Of a stretch of DNA of 64,000 bases, positions 1 to 14,825 are shown piece by piece. The notes beneath the pieces were generated by a model. That model saw only the letters and a list, made by a program, of their open reading frames with translations, had not been told where the DNA came from and did not search any database. The DNA is from Bacteroidales bacterium (GTDB lineage Bacteria; Bacteroidota; Bacteroidia; Bacteroidales; UBA1402), in the NCBI GenBank assembly GCA_028709215.1, contig JAQVXI010000006.1, positions 24,997-88,996 on the forward strand. The letters are read 5' to 3'. A program made the translations under genes and the position numbers. Within the stretch, counting starts at the first letter, position 1, and the number at the start of each line of letters is the position of its first letter.

Positions 1-617
1 TGCCGGTTACCGAAACGGCAGCCATTCAACCGGCCATGTCTCCCTACGGAAATACCAAGCAAATCGGTGAGGAAATCATTCGGGATGCAACCCATGCCGG
101 CTTGCCGTATGCTTCCATCATTCTGCGTTATTTCAATCCCATCGGTGCCCATCCTTCTGCCGAAATTGGCGAATTGCCTTTGGGCGTTCCTCAGAATCTG
201 GTTCCGTTTGTTACGCAAACGGCTGCGGGCATCCGGGAGCAACTCAGTGTATTTGGTGACGATTACAACACACCCGACGGATCCTGTATTCGTGACTACA
301 TCCACGTGGTTGATTTGGCCAAGGCACACGTCATTGCCATGCAGCGACTCCTGGAAAACAAATCGGCAGAAGCGGTCGAAACCTTCAACCTAGGTACAGG
401 CAACGGTTTGTCCGTTTTGGATATCCTTAAAACCTTTGAAAAGGTGACCGGAAAAAAACTGAATTACAAAATTGTAGGCAGAAGAGCCGGTGACATTGAG
501 CAGGTATGGGCCGATCCCACCATTGCCAACGATGTGTTGGGATGGAAAGCCACCTCTACGGTCGAAGAAACGTTGGCCTCTGCCTGGAAATGGCAGCAGA
601 AGCTGTCCGCAAAATAA
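1..617 (+). CDS. galE: UDP-glucose 4-epimerase, C-terminal part (5' truncated by window edge)
   Basis: Reading frame open from the window start; SPYGNTKQIGEEI, LRYFNPIGAHPSAEIGE, CIRDYIHVVDLAKAH, FNLGTGNGLSVLDIL are typical GalE motifs. Confidence 0.93.
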   Translation, partial: PVTETAAIQPAMSPYGNTKQIGEEIIRDATHAGLPYASIILRYFNPIGAHPSAEIGELPLGVPQNLVPFVTQTAAGIREQLSVFGDDYNTPDGSCIRDYIHVVDLAKAHVIAMQRLLENKSAEAVETFNLGTGNGLSVLDILKTFEKVTGKKLNYKIVGRRAGDIEQVWADPTIANDVLGWKATSTVEETLASAWKWQQKLSAK

Positions 618-1380
618 CTAGGGTTTCAAACCATAGTCGTTCAAAAGTCTTGCATATGCAGGACTTTTTTTTATTTCATCCAAAAAGACATTGACGCTGT
701 CCAATAAGGCTGAATTTTCGGAAGGAATGCCCCAGGCATGGAGCTGATCAAAGCTGATGGCCGTGTTAAAGTCCAGTTCGGGATACAAGGCTTGGAAGTA
801 GGGAATTTGCGGCTCGTCGACCACGCTAAAGTCGTATCGACCGCTTTGTACTCCATCTAAAATGTTCACTCGTTTCATGTGAGCAGCGTAGCGAATATGA
901 ATGCTGCGATCAATCTCTTCGGATAGGTGGCGGATGTTGAGGGCGTAAGGAGAATGTTTTGTCAGCGTGAGTGTGCATTGTTCCAGGTGCAATGGATCTT
1001 TGACGCCCGCTCCTTTTTGTACCAAATACAGACGGCTTTTGTAAATCGGTTGCGTGTACTTGATGCGCGTGTTTTTTTGAGCGTGCATGGGCAATGGACT
1101 AACCAGTATGTCGCAGGCGCCGGATTGCAGTTGTCGCCGTGCTTGTTTGGCATCTTCTACGGTGATGTACACCAGTTTCAGATGGTGGCGTTCGGCAAAG
1201 GCTTCTCCCAATCGGCGATGCAATTCAAAGGGTTCAGGGGCTTCACCACACAAACGGATCACTCCACGGTTTTGAATGGACTCAAAGCGGCTTTGTGTGC
1301 CGGATTCGATGCGGAACAAGGCAAATAACAACCAGAACAGCACAAAGCCTCCGATCATAAGCAAGGATATGCGGTGGGTT

Positions 1381-1388
<8 letters not shown>
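618..1388 (-). CDS. Transporter substrate-binding domain (SBP_bac_3 / MltF N-domain-like) protein
   Basis: N-terminal TM, then RGVIRLCGEAPEPFELHRRLGEAFAERHHLKLVYI and SGACDILVSPLPM typical of periplasmic SBP family 3. Confidence 0.7.
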
Positions 1389-6000
<4,612 letters not shown>

Positions 6001-6009
6001 TATTTTTCG

Positions 6010-6017
6010 TACTTTTG
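6010..6017 (+). promoter_or_regulatory. Bacteroidota -7 box TACTTTTG upstream of dapA
   Basis: TAnnTTTG match between the 5473 ORF stop and dapA. Confidence 0.45.
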
Positions 6018-6051
6018 TGTTCCCGTTAAACGAATCTTTACACCCGACAAA

Positions 6052-6957
6052 ATGCCGGCTCGAATGATAAACTCCAAATTGACCGGGATGGGAGTGGCCC
6101 TAATCACTCCATTTTTAGAAGACGATCGCATTGACTTTGATGCCTTAGGTAAACTCATTGAATATCAGATTCAAAATGGAGTCGATTACCTGGTAGTACT
6201 GGGAACCACTGCTGAAACAGCGACTTTGACTCCGGAGGAACGCCTTCAGGTCAAAGATTTTGTAATCAAACGCAACCACGGCCGTGTGCCCATCGTACTG
6301 GGCGTAGGGGGCAATTGTACGGCCGCATTGGTCGAAGAATTGACCACGGGCGATTTTAGAGGGGTGGACGCCATCCTTTCGGTCACCCCGTTTTACAACA
6401 AACCTTCTCAGGAAGGCTTGTATCAGCATTACAAGGCCCTTGCAAAAGCAACCGCACTGCCCATTGTGTTGTACAATGTGCCTGGTCGTACCGGTGTCAA
6501 CATGGCACCCGATACAACCCTGCGTTTGGCACGCGAATTCTCCAACATCGTAGCCGTAAAGGAAGCCTCGGGCAACATCACCCAGATGGATGAAATCATC
6601 AAAAACAAACCCGCAGACTTTATGGTTATTTCGGGTGACGATGGCATCACCTTTCCCCTGATTACGCTGGGAGCCGTTGGCGTGATATCCGTGATTGGAA
6701 ACGCCTTTCCCAAAGAATTCAGCCGTATGGTCCGTCTGGCACTTGCCGGTGACTACGAACACGCGCTGGAAATCCATCATCGTTTTACCGATTTGTTCAA
6801 CCTATTGTTTGTTGACGGCAATCCGGCCGGCGTAAAATGCATGTTGAACGCCATGGGGATGATCGAGAATAAATTGCGTTTGCCTTTGGTACCCACCCGA
6901 ATCACCACCTACGAAAAAATCCGTCAGGTGCTTGAAGAGTTGAACATTAAGTATTAA
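6052..6957 (+). CDS. dapA: 4-hydroxy-tetrahydrodipicolinate synthase
   Basis: GVALITPFLEDDRIDFDALGKLIEYQI, VLYNVPGRTGVNM, VAVKEASGNI active-site motifs. Confidence 0.96.
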   Translation: MPARMINSKLTGMGVALITPFLEDDRIDFDALGKLIEYQIQNGVDYLVVLGTTAETATLTPEERLQVKDFVIKRNHGRVPIVLGVGGNCTAALVEELTTGDFRGVDAILSVTPFYNKPSQEGLYQHYKALAKATALPIVLYNVPGRTGVNMAPDTTLRLAREFSNIVAVKEASGNITQMDEIIKNKPADFMVISGDDGITFPLITLGAVGVISVIGNAFPKEFSRMVRLALAGDYEHALEIHHRFTDLFNLLFVDGNPAGVKCMLNAMGMIENKLRLPLVPTRITTYEKIRQVLEELNIKY

Positions 6958-6965
6958 TATACATC

Positions 6966-9419
6966 ATGAATATTTCGTATACCTGGCTGAATGAATTTCT
7001 GGATGTTGACCTGACGCCGGAAGAAACAGCCAACGTTCTGACGTCCATCGGTTTGGAAAATGGTCCAGTAGAAGAGGTGGAAACCGTCAAAGGCGGTTTG
7101 GAAGGTTTGCTTATTGGAGAAGTGCTCACGTGTACCGATCATCCCGATTCGGATCACTTGCATTGTACCACCGTCAACGTAGGTACCGGCGATCCTTTAT
7201 CCATTGTTTGTGGTGCTCCCAATGTGGCTGCCGGTCAGAAAGTGGTGGTTGCCACCATCGGTACCAAACTGTATGACGGTGATCAGGTGTTTGTCATTAA
7301 AAAATCCAAGATACGCGGACAAGAATCGCACGGCATGATCTGTGCCGAAGACGAGATCGGCATTGGAGCCAGTCACGACGGCATCATCGTCTTACCGGCC
7401 GATGCTCCGGTAGGGATGAAGGCCAGCGAATACTACGGCATAAAGAAAGAATACATTCTGGAGGTTGACATTACACCCAATCGTGCGGATGCCGCCTCCC
7501 ATTATGGTGTAGCCAGAGACCTGGCTGCCTACTTGAAACAGAAAAACCCCCTCGTTCAACTGCGTCGTCCTTCGGTGGATGACTTTGCCGTTGAAAACAA
7601 TGATTTCCCCGTACAGGTAGACGTGCTCAATTCAGAAGCCTGTCCGCGCTATGCCGGCGTGACACTGACCGGTATACACGTTCAGGAATCACCCAAATGG
7701 CTGAAAGATCGTTTGCTTGCCATCGGAGTGCGTCCCATCAACAACGTGGTGGATGTAACCAATTACCTGTTGCATGAAACCGGCCAACCACTGCACGCCT
7801 TTGACGGTGCTGCCATCAAAGGCAATGTGGTGCGCGTCCAAACCCGCCCTGCGGGAACCCGCTTTACAACGCTGGATGGTGTAGAACGCGAACTGGCCGA
7901 TACCGATCTGATGATCTGCAACGCCGAAGGCCCCATGTGCATCGCCGGTGTGTTTGGCGGCCTGGATTCGGGCGTGACCGAAACCAGTACTTCCGTCTTT
8001 TTGGAAAGTGCCTATTTCCATCCGGTTTGGGTGCGAAAAACCGCCCGCAGACACGGACTCAATACCGATGCTTCGTTCCGTTTTGAACGGGGCATTGATC
8101 CCGACAACACCGTCTATGTATTGAAGCGTGCCGCGCTGATGATTCGCGAACTGGCCGGAGGAAGCATCTCCAGCAACATCGTAGATGTCTATCCAACTCC
8201 TTTAAAAGGATTTGAAGTTGAACTGGATATGAAGAAGGTTTGTAGTCTGATTGGTAAGCAGTTGGCTATTGAAGAAGTTCGTTCCATTCTGAGCGCACTC
8301 GAAATATCAATCAACAGCGAGCAGGCGGGTGTGATGCAACTGACTGTGCCGGCTTATCGGGTCGACGTGCAACGGGATGTGGACGTTATTGAAGACATCA
8401 TGCGTATTCACGGTTACAACGCCATTGAATTTGACGATACCATTCGTGCCACCTTGTCGCATTCGGTCAAACCCGATTCGCACAAAATCCAACAATTGCT
8501 TTCTGAGCAACTGACGGCCAATGGTTTTTATGAAATATTAAACAACTCACTCAGCAGTGCCAGCTATTACGAAGGACTCGAAACCCTGTCACCCGATCGC
8601 TGCGTTGCGTTGATGAACCCGTTGAGCAATGACTTGGCAGTCATGCGTCAGTCGCTGCTTTTTGGAGGATTGGAAAGCATTGCCCACAATCAAAACCGCA
8701 GACGCGGTGATTTGAAGCTGTACGAATTTGGCAATTGCTACCACCGTTGCGAGGGCAAAGAAGGGGAAGCGCTCTCTACCTTTGCCGAAGGCATGCACAT
8801 GGCCCTTTGGATGTGTGGTAAGGTGAATGAGGGCAGTTGGTATGCTCCGGCTGCCGAAGCGAGCTTTTTTGATTTGAAAGCGCAGGTTGAGGCCTTGCTT
8901 GCCCGTATGGGCATCGCTCGTAGCACCCTCAGCATCGAAGAAACATCCACTGAGTTGTTGTCGCACGCACTGGTTTACCGTCTGCGCAGCGGAGAACTCC
9001 TGTTGGAAATGGGTCAGGTTAAAAACGCGCTGTTAAAACGTGCGGACATCGATGTTCCGGTCTATTATGCCGACATCCGTTGGGCAAGCTTCCTGACCGC
9101 TGCCTCCCGCAACAACGTTCAATACGCGGAAATCAGCAAGTATCCCGAAGTAAAACGGGATTTGGCGCTGCTGGTCGATCGAAGCGTTCGCTTTGCCGAC
9201 ATCGAACGGGTGGCTGCCGGTGTAGAAAAGAGACTGTTAAAATCGGTTCAGTTGTTTGATGTATACGAAGGCAAAAACCTGCCGCAAGGCAAGAAGTCCT
9301 ATGCCGTTGCCTTCGTTTTGCAAGACGAACGTCAAACGTTGACGGACAAACAGATTGATGCCGTTATGAATAAAATGATACAACAATTTGAAAAGCAATT
9401 GAACGCCTCTTTGCGTTGA
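6966..9419 (+). CDS. pheT: Phenylalanine--tRNA ligase subunit beta
   Basis: MNISYTWLNEFLDVDLTPEETANVLTSIGLE; tRNA-binding domain; B3/B4 and C-terminal FDX-ACB domain KYPEVKRDLALLVD. Confidence 0.97.
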   Translation: MNISYTWLNEFLDVDLTPEETANVLTSIGLENGPVEEVETVKGGLEGLLIGEVLTCTDHPDSDHLHCTTVNVGTGDPLSIVCGAPNVAAGQKVVVATIGTKLYDGDQVFVIKKSKIRGQESHGMICAEDEIGIGASHDGIIVLPADAPVGMKASEYYGIKKEYILEVDITPNRADAASHYGVARDLAAYLKQKNPLVQLRRPSVDDFAVENNDFPVQVDVLNSEACPRYAGVTLTGIHVQESPKWLKDRLLAIGVRPINNVVDVTNYLLHETGQPLHAFDGAAIKGNVVRVQTRPAGTRFTTLDGVERELADTDLMICNAEGPMCIAGVFGGLDSGVTETSTSVFLESAYFHPVWVRKTARRHGLNTDASFRFERGIDPDNTVYVLKRAALMIRELAGGSISSNIVDVYPTPLKGFEVELDMKKVCSLIGKQLAIEEVRSILSALEISINSEQAGVMQLTVPAYRVDVQRDVDVIEDIMRIHGYNAIEFDDTIRATLSHSVKPDSHKIQQLLSEQLTANGFYEILNNSLSSASYYEGLETLSPDRCVALMNPLSNDLAVMRQSLLFGGLESIAHNQNRRRGDLKLYEFGNCYHRCEGKEGEALSTFAEGMHMALWMCGKVNEGSWYAPAAEASFFDLKAQVEALLARMGIARSTLSIEETSTELLSHALVYRLRSGELLLEMGQVKNALLKRADIDVPVYYADIRWASFLTAASRNNVQYAEISKYPEVKRDLALLVDRSVRFADIERVAAGVEKRLLKSVQLFDVYEGKNLPQGKKSYAVAFVLQDERQTLTDKQIDAVMNKMIQQFEKQLNASLR

Positions 9420-9448
9420 TTTGCAGATTATTCGGAATATTTATTAGT

Positions 9449-10192
9449 ATGGGAAGAGCATTTGAATATCGGAAAGCCAGAAAGATGAAACGCTGGGGCA
9501 ACATGGCCCGTACGTTTACCAAACTCGGAAAAGAAATCTCTATTTGTGTAAAAGCATCCGGACCCGATCCGGAAGCCAATCCCCGTTTGCGCGTGCTGAT
9601 GCAGAATGCAAAGGCAGCCAACATGCCCAAAGACAACGTGGAACGCGCCATCAAAAAGGCGATATCCAAAGATTTTGCCGATTACAAGGATATGGTATAC
9701 GAAGGGTACGGCCCGTTTGGAATCGCCATTCTGGTAGAAACACAAACCGACAATCCTACCCGTACCGTAGCCAATGTGCGCAGCGCACTCAATCGCCACG
9801 GTGGTTCGTTGGGAACGTCCGGTAGTCTTTCGTTTATTTTTGACCGCAAGTCTGTCTTTAAAGTGGTTCCAAAACCCGATATGGACATCGAAGAGTTGGA
9901 GTTGGAAATGATCGACTACGGTGCGGAAGAATTGGAATTGGATGAAAACGAATGGGTGATCTACGGTCAACCCGAGGATTTCTCGAGAATTCAGAATTAT
10001 CTGGAAGAAAATCAATTTGAAATCGTTTCAGCCGAATTTGAGCGTTTCCCCAACGACACCAAAGACTTGGATGACGAACAACGTGCGACCTTAGACAAAC
10101 TCATCGAGCGCCTTGAAGACGACGAAGATGTGTCCAATGTCTACCACAACATGAGTGCACCTGCCGAAGAAGACGATTCAAACGAGGATTGA
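9449..10192 (+). CDS. YebC/PmpR family DNA-binding regulatory protein
   Basis: MGRAFEYRKARKMKRWGNMARTFTKLGKEI, NMPKDNVERAIKKA. Confidence 0.95.
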   Translation: MGRAFEYRKARKMKRWGNMARTFTKLGKEISICVKASGPDPEANPRLRVLMQNAKAANMPKDNVERAIKKAISKDFADYKDMVYEGYGPFGIAILVETQTDNPTRTVANVRSALNRHGGSLGTSGSLSFIFDRKSVFKVVPKPDMDIEELELEMIDYGAEELELDENEWVIYGQPEDFSRIQNYLEENQFEIVSAEFERFPNDTKDLDDEQRATLDKLIERLEDDEDVSNVYHNMSAPAEEDDSNED

Positions 10193-11425
10193 GTCGGGTA
10201 AGATTTCTGCAACCACAAAATTACTGCCGCCTACGAAGATCAAATCTTCCGGGCGGCTATTTTTTTTGGCTGCATTCAGTGCTTCAACGACGCTTGGGTA
10301 GCTGCTTCCTTCCAAACCCATACCCGCAGCGATGTCTTGCAGCGCCGTTTCCGACAGGGAGCGGGGTGTTGCGGCTTTGGTAAAGTAATACCGGGCCTCC
10401 TTGGGCAAAAGCGGTAGCATGTGGGGTACATCCTTGTCGTTGGCAACGCCCAAAACGATGTGTAAGCGGTCGTACGCACTGTTTTTGAGTTGATGGGCGA
10501 TGGATCGAATCCCGGCTTCGTTGTGCCCGGTATCGCATATAATTCGTGGGGCAAGACCGATGGTCTCCCAGCGACCCCGGAGTCCGGTTTGTTGTATTAC
10601 CCGCGCAAAACCTTCGTGTATGGCCGAGGGAGCAATCGCATAACCCAATGTCTGAAGTACATCGAGTGCGGTACGCACCGTTGCTGTGTTCTCCTGTTGA
10701 TAGTCCCCTTTGAGGGCACAGGGGATGGGTGTCCGTGTCGGATCGGCCCGATGCACTGGAGCCTCTTTTTCCGAAGCCTGTTGCAGCATCACTTCCAAGG
10801 CTTCCGGAAGCATGTTGCCCAGTACGACGGGCGTGTGTGGCTTGATGATGCCGGCTTTTTCGAAGGCGATGGCCGGAATGGTGTTGCCCAGCAGGGCGGT
10901 ATGATCCAAGCTGACGTTGGTAATGACCGAAAGGATGGGTGAGAGGATGTTGCTGCTGTCCAATCGCCCGCCCAAACCCACCTCGATGACGGCTACATCG
11001 ACCTTGGCCTGCGCAAACCAGTCAAAAGCCATCAGGGTTGTGAGCTCAAAAAAGGAGGGTTGTATGCGATCGGCTGCTTCGTTTCGAAAGCGATCCACAA
11101 AACTGATCACGGCCTCCTGTGGGATGCACGCACCCTGTACACGGATGCGCTCGCGAAAGTCTTTCAAATGGGGTGACGTAAACAGACCCACCCGATACCC
11201 TGCCGATTGCAGGCAGGATGCGATTAGATGGGAGGTAGAACCTTTTCCGTTGGTGCCAGCGACGTGTATACTCGAGAAATTGTGATGCGGATGACCGTAG
11301 ATGGCATCCAGTTGACGCACGTTATCCAGTCCGGGTTTGTAAGCCTTGGATCCAATGTTTTGATATACAGGAGTTTGTGTGAACAGGTACTCCAGCGTTT
11401 CGGCGTAGTCCATTTTTTTTACCAT
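10178..11425 (-). CDS. folC: Folylpolyglutamate synthase / dihydrofolate synthase
   Basis: VAGTNGKGSTSHLIASCLQSAGYRVGLFTSPHL; DVAVIEVGLGGRLDSSNI; overlaps yebC convergently. Confidence 0.93.
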   Translation of the reverse strand: MVKKMDYAETLEYLFTQTPVYQNIGSKAYKPGLDNVRQLDAIYGHPHHNFSSIHVAGTNGKGSTSHLIASCLQSAGYRVGLFTSPHLKDFRERIRVQGACIPQEAVISFVDRFRNEAADRIQPSFFELTTLMAFDWFAQAKVDVAVIEVGLGGRLDSSNILSPILSVITNVSLDHTALLGNTIPAIAFEKAGIIKPHTPVVLGNMLPEALEVMLQQASEKEAPVHRADPTRTPIPCALKGDYQQENTATVRTALDVLQTLGYAIAPSAIHEGFARVIQQTGLRGRWETIGLAPRIICDTGHNEAGIRSIAHQLKNSAYDRLHIVLGVANDKDVPHMLPLLPKEARYYFTKAATPRSLSETALQDIAAGMGLEGSSYPSVVEALNAAKKNSRPEDLIFVGGSNFVVAEILPDSILV

Positions 11426-11462
11426 TGCGGACAAAGGTACGGGCTTCCACGAAAAAATGTGC

Positions 11463-11470
11463 TATTTTTG
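11463..11470 (+). promoter_or_regulatory. Bacteroidota -7 box TATTTTTG upstream of the EamA transporter
   Basis: TAnnTTTG match ~22 bp before ATG 11492. Confidence 0.45.
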
Positions 11471-11491
11471 CGACAAGATTTTTGCTACGCT

Positions 11492-12373
11492 ATGGGATAT
11501 GCAGGAGAGCTTGTTGCTCTGTCCGTTTCGGTCTGTTGGGCCATCAGTTCGTATTTTTTCGAGCAATCGAGTCGTCAAGTCGGCTCCTTGCATGTCAACT
11601 ACATGCGCTTGTTGTTTGGCTTTGTCCTGTTGGGACTCTACGGTCTGTTTGTACACGGTCGTTTTTTTCCTACCGGTGCCGGTACGCATCAATGGTTGTG
11701 GCTTTCCCTTTCCGGCTTTTTGGGCTTCTTCGTGGGTGATCTTTTTTTGTTCAAATCCTACACCGTTATCGGTTCCCGTTTGGCCATGTTGGTCATGACC
11801 TTTTCTCCCGTCATGACAGCCCTGATTGGATGGGTGGTGCTCGGCGAGTCACTTCAATGGCTGCAGTGGCTGTCGATCGGACTCATCGTACTGGGTGTTC
11901 TGATGGCCTTTGTGCGCAGAAATCGAGGTAAAGTGCATTTTACTTTTTCGTTCAAAGGCTTTTTGCTTGCCTTTGCCGGGGCCTTTGGCCAATCACTGGG
12001 TTTGGTTTACAGCAAAAAGGGCATTGTCGATTACGATCCCTTTGCAGCCACACAAATACGCATCATTGCCGGTTTTGTGGCCTTTAGTCTTTTGTTGACC
12101 CTCGGGAAACGCTGGGGCGGTCTGGCTGCTGCCTTTAAACGTTGGGATACGGTTCGTGCCGTGGGCATTGGTTCGTTTTTTGGACCCGGACTGGGGGTGG
12201 CCTTGTCGCTTTTGGCCGTTACCTTAACCGAAACCGGTGTAGCCTCGGCTTTGATGGGTCTGGCTCCGATTCTATTGATTGTACCTGCAGTGCGTCGAGG
12301 CAAACGGATTGATTGGAGAGAAATTTTAGGTGCGCTGATTGCGGTAATGGGGGTTTCGCTTTTGTTCTTGTAA
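11492..12373 (+). CDS. EamA/DMT-family transporter
   Basis: Ten hydrophobic segments; two EamA repeats (LFLFKSYTVIGSRLAMLVMTFSPVMTALIGW... ). Confidence 0.85.
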   Translation: MGYAGELVALSVSVCWAISSYFFEQSSRQVGSLHVNYMRLLFGFVLLGLYGLFVHGRFFPTGAGTHQWLWLSLSGFLGFFVGDLFLFKSYTVIGSRLAMLVMTFSPVMTALIGWVVLGESLQWLQWLSIGLIVLGVLMAFVRRNRGKVHFTFSFKGFLLAFAGAFGQSLGLVYSKKGIVDYDPFAATQIRIIAGFVAFSLLLTLGKRWGGLAAAFKRWDTVRAVGIGSFFGPGLGVALSLLAVTLTETGVASALMGLAPILLIVPAVRRGKRIDWREILGALIAVMGVSLLFL

Positions 12374-12382
12374 TTTTTTCTC

Positions 12383-12390
12383 TACATTTG
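12383..12390 (+). promoter_or_regulatory. Bacteroidota -7 box TACATTTG upstream of the SPOR gene pair
   Basis: TAnnTTTG match 24 bp before ATG. Confidence 0.4.
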
Positions 12391-12413
12391 TCCTGATTGA
12401 ATCCATTGTACGT

Positions 12414-12908
12414 ATGCTGAAGCGCTTTTTAAAACAGAAGATCCACCTTATCGCATTGCTTTTTTTAGCAATTGCCGGCTCATCCTGCAAAACGCATCCG
12501 GAAGCATTCAAGCTGGCTCATCAAACCCTACGTGATAAAAGCGAGGAAAAATTACTGGAACAGCGGGGTCAGACGGCTACAACGATGAGCAGTACCATTG
12601 AGCAACAATTGAACGATACGACTCGCGTTCAGCCAGCTGAGGAATGGACGGTGATTTTGGGTAAAGCAAGCAATTTGAATCAATACAACGTAGTGGCCGG
12701 TAGTTTCATCAATCGAACCAATGCGCGTAGTTTTTATGCCCGCATGGAGGAGGATGAAGGTTATCCTGCTGTCCTGATTCAGAACGAGTCGCTGATGTAC
12801 CGCATCATCGTAGCTTCCTATTCCGATCGAGATCAGGCTCTTAACAGCTTATCCATCATACGCAGACAATTGCCCGATGCCGTGATTATATTGCAAAATT
12901 CCAAGTAA
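12414..12908 (+). CDS. SPOR domain-containing lipoprotein
   Basis: Lipobox IAGSSC; YNVVAGSFINRTNARSFYARM...YRIIVASYSDRDQA SPOR motif. Confidence 0.8.
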   Translation: MLKRFLKQKIHLIALLFLAIAGSSCKTHPEAFKLAHQTLRDKSEEKLLEQRGQTATTMSSTIEQQLNDTTRVQPAEEWTVILGKASNLNQYNVVAGSFINRTNARSFYARMEEDEGYPAVLIQNESLMYRIIVASYSDRDQALNSLSIIRRQLPDAVIILQNSK

Positions 12909-12919
12909 TACATACTCCC

Positions 12920-13423
12920 ATGAAATTCCATTTTTACGCATTTGTATTGTCCGGCAGCTTGGCGCTTTTAGCAGCCTGTTCTCAACCCAGACAAACAACG
13001 TTTACACCCGAACAATTGCGTCAATTGCGTCAGTTGCAAGACGAACAGCGTTTGTATTCGGGAGATGTTCAACCACAAAAAACGTCCAACGCAAAGCAAC
13101 CCGTTGCTTCATCGTCTTATGTGGGTGGTTTGCACGTGGGTAAGGATACGGTACGTGCCGTGTTGCATACCAATAGAACCAAAGGCGAAGTGCCTCAGGT
13201 GCTTAAAGCCTTTAGTGTCGTGGTGGGTAGCTTCTCAACCTATGAGCGAGCGGTCATTCAGTCCAATTTCATGATCAACAAAGGCTATGAACCCTTCATT
13301 TTACCCAACGAAGACGGTATGTTTCGTGTATTTGTGGGTACCTTCGATCAAGAAAAAGAGGCCGAATACCTTGAGATCCGATTGGGCATCGACAAGATTC
13401 CGGCCTGGGTATTGAAGCAATAA
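12920..13423 (+). CDS. SPOR domain-containing lipoprotein
   Basis: Lipobox LLAACS; SVVVGSFSTYERAVIQSNFMINKGYEPFILPNEDGMFRVFVGTF. Confidence 0.8.
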   Translation: MKFHFYAFVLSGSLALLAACSQPRQTTFTPEQLRQLRQLQDEQRLYSGDVQPQKTSNAKQPVASSSYVGGLHVGKDTVRAVLHTNRTKGEVPQVLKAFSVVVGSFSTYERAVIQSNFMINKGYEPFILPNEDGMFRVFVGTFDQEKEAEYLEIRLGIDKIPAWVLKQ

Positions 13424-13432
13424 TCTTCGTCC

Positions 13433-13942
13433 TTATAAATCGCTGCGAACCTCACCGAATTCTTCGATGTGTTCGTCTACGTAACGTGCCAACAAGTTGG
13501 TGCATTCTTCTTCGATTTCAAAAAAGCGTTCTTCCATTTCGTCAAAGACTTCGTATTGCTCGTACATGGCATGAAAGTCCTCGTCGGTTGTTTCTTTTTC
13601 CAAATCGGTCCGGTTGGCTTCGTAGACTTCCCGACCTTTGTAGACCATTTTTGAAAGTTCCACCAAGCCAAACTGTCGCAAGGCCTTGGCAAAGGGGTTT
13701 AGAAAAATGTAGGGTCCGTAACCGTTTTGAATAAGCTGAATAAATCCCCCCTGACCGATTTCTGTCCGGAAGAAGTGGTAGGCGAGCAGGCTGTGTTGCA
13801 TGCCGTTCAGCGCATCCATTTTGTCGGCTTGGAGTTCCTGTCCGATTTCTTCGAGGTAGGCTTGAATGAAGACGTCCAAAAAGGCGTCGTTGTCGGTTTG
13901 TGCGGCCTGTATGAGGCGAGATTCGGGAATTTGTATGGACAT
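13433..13942 (-). CDS. DUF4375 (DMP19-like) domain protein
   Basis: HSLLAYHFFRTEIGQGGFIQLIQNGYGPYIFLNPFAKALRQFG. Confidence 0.7.
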   Translation of the reverse strand: MSIQIPESRLIQAAQTDNDAFLDVFIQAYLEEIGQELQADKMDALNGMQHSLLAYHFFRTEIGQGGFIQLIQNGYGPYIFLNPFAKALRQFGLVELSKMVYKGREVYEANRTDLEKETTDEDFHAMYEQYEVFDEMEERFFEIEEECTNLLARYVDEHIEEFGEVRSDL

Positions 13943-14010
13943 GAGTCTTGGGGATTAATGCTGCAAAGTAACGACTTTCTTTTGGTTTGGTCAAGTGCCT
14001 CTAAATGCTG

Positions 14011-14018
14011 TATCTTTG
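14011..14018 (+). promoter_or_regulatory. Bacteroidota -7 box TATCTTTG upstream of the MBL-fold gene
   Basis: TAnnTTTG match 7 bp before ATG 14025. Confidence 0.4.
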
Positions 14019-14024
14019 TCGTCT

Positions 14025-14825
14025 ATGAATGGTTTGCAATTTTTGAGTTTGGGCAGTGGCAGCAGTGGCAATTGTTATTATTTTGGCCATGCCAAACGCG
14101 GTATTTTAATCGATGCCGGATTGGCTGCACGCAGCATCCGAAACGGCTTAAAGGCGCATGGAATTGATTTTTCTCAATTGGACGGGGTGGTAGTCTCGCA
14201 CGACCACTACGATCACATCAAGGCCTTGGGCGTGTTGGGTGAAAATTATCACATTCCCATCTATACGACGCGCAGCATACACGAGGGCATTGATCGCAAC
14301 TGGGGTGTGACGCAAAAACTCAACGGCAGTCGAAAGTATATTGAAGTGGATACGCCGTTTGAGGTGGGCTCCTTTCGTTTGACGGCCTTTCATGTATCGC
14401 ACGATGCCTCCGAAAACGTGGGTTTTTGGGTCGAATGCGGTGCACGTCGTTTTTTGGTGGCGACCGATTTGGGTTGCTCCAATCCACAGCTTGAAGCGTA
14501 TTTGCGCGAGGCGGAACTGGTGGTGCTCGAAGCGAATTATGATTTTGAGCTGTTGCAGAAAGGGAAGTATCCGTATCCGCTCAAACAGCGCATTATTGGT
14601 GATACAGGACATCTGGATAACTCAGAGACGGCTCGTTTGTTGAGTGAGACGTGGAATGTGCATCGCAGTCATGTGTTTTTGTGTCATTTGAGCCGGGACA
14701 ACAATACGCCTGCTTTGGCGCTTGAGACGGTGCGCAATCGGCTGATCGAGGATGGTCACAATCTTCGCCAGTTGCAGCGGTTGGAGCCGTTGTGTCGGGG
14801 GGTGCATTGTTTGATTGATTTTTGA
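14025..14825 (+). CDS. MBL-fold metallo-hydrolase (YycJ/WalJ-like)
   Basis: MNGLQFLSLGSGSSGNCYYFG; VVSHDHYDHIKAL; DTGHLDNSETA; VFLCHLSRDNN. Confidence 0.9.
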   Translation: MNGLQFLSLGSGSSGNCYYFGHAKRGILIDAGLAARSIRNGLKAHGIDFSQLDGVVVSHDHYDHIKALGVLGENYHIPIYTTRSIHEGIDRNWGVTQKLNGSRKYIEVDTPFEVGSFRLTAFHVSHDASENVGFWVECGARRFLVATDLGCSNPQLEAYLREAELVVLEANYDFELLQKGKYPYPLKQRIIGDTGHLDNSETARLLSETWNVHRSHVFLCHLSRDNNTPALALETVRNRLIEDGHNLRQLQRLEPLCRGVHCLIDF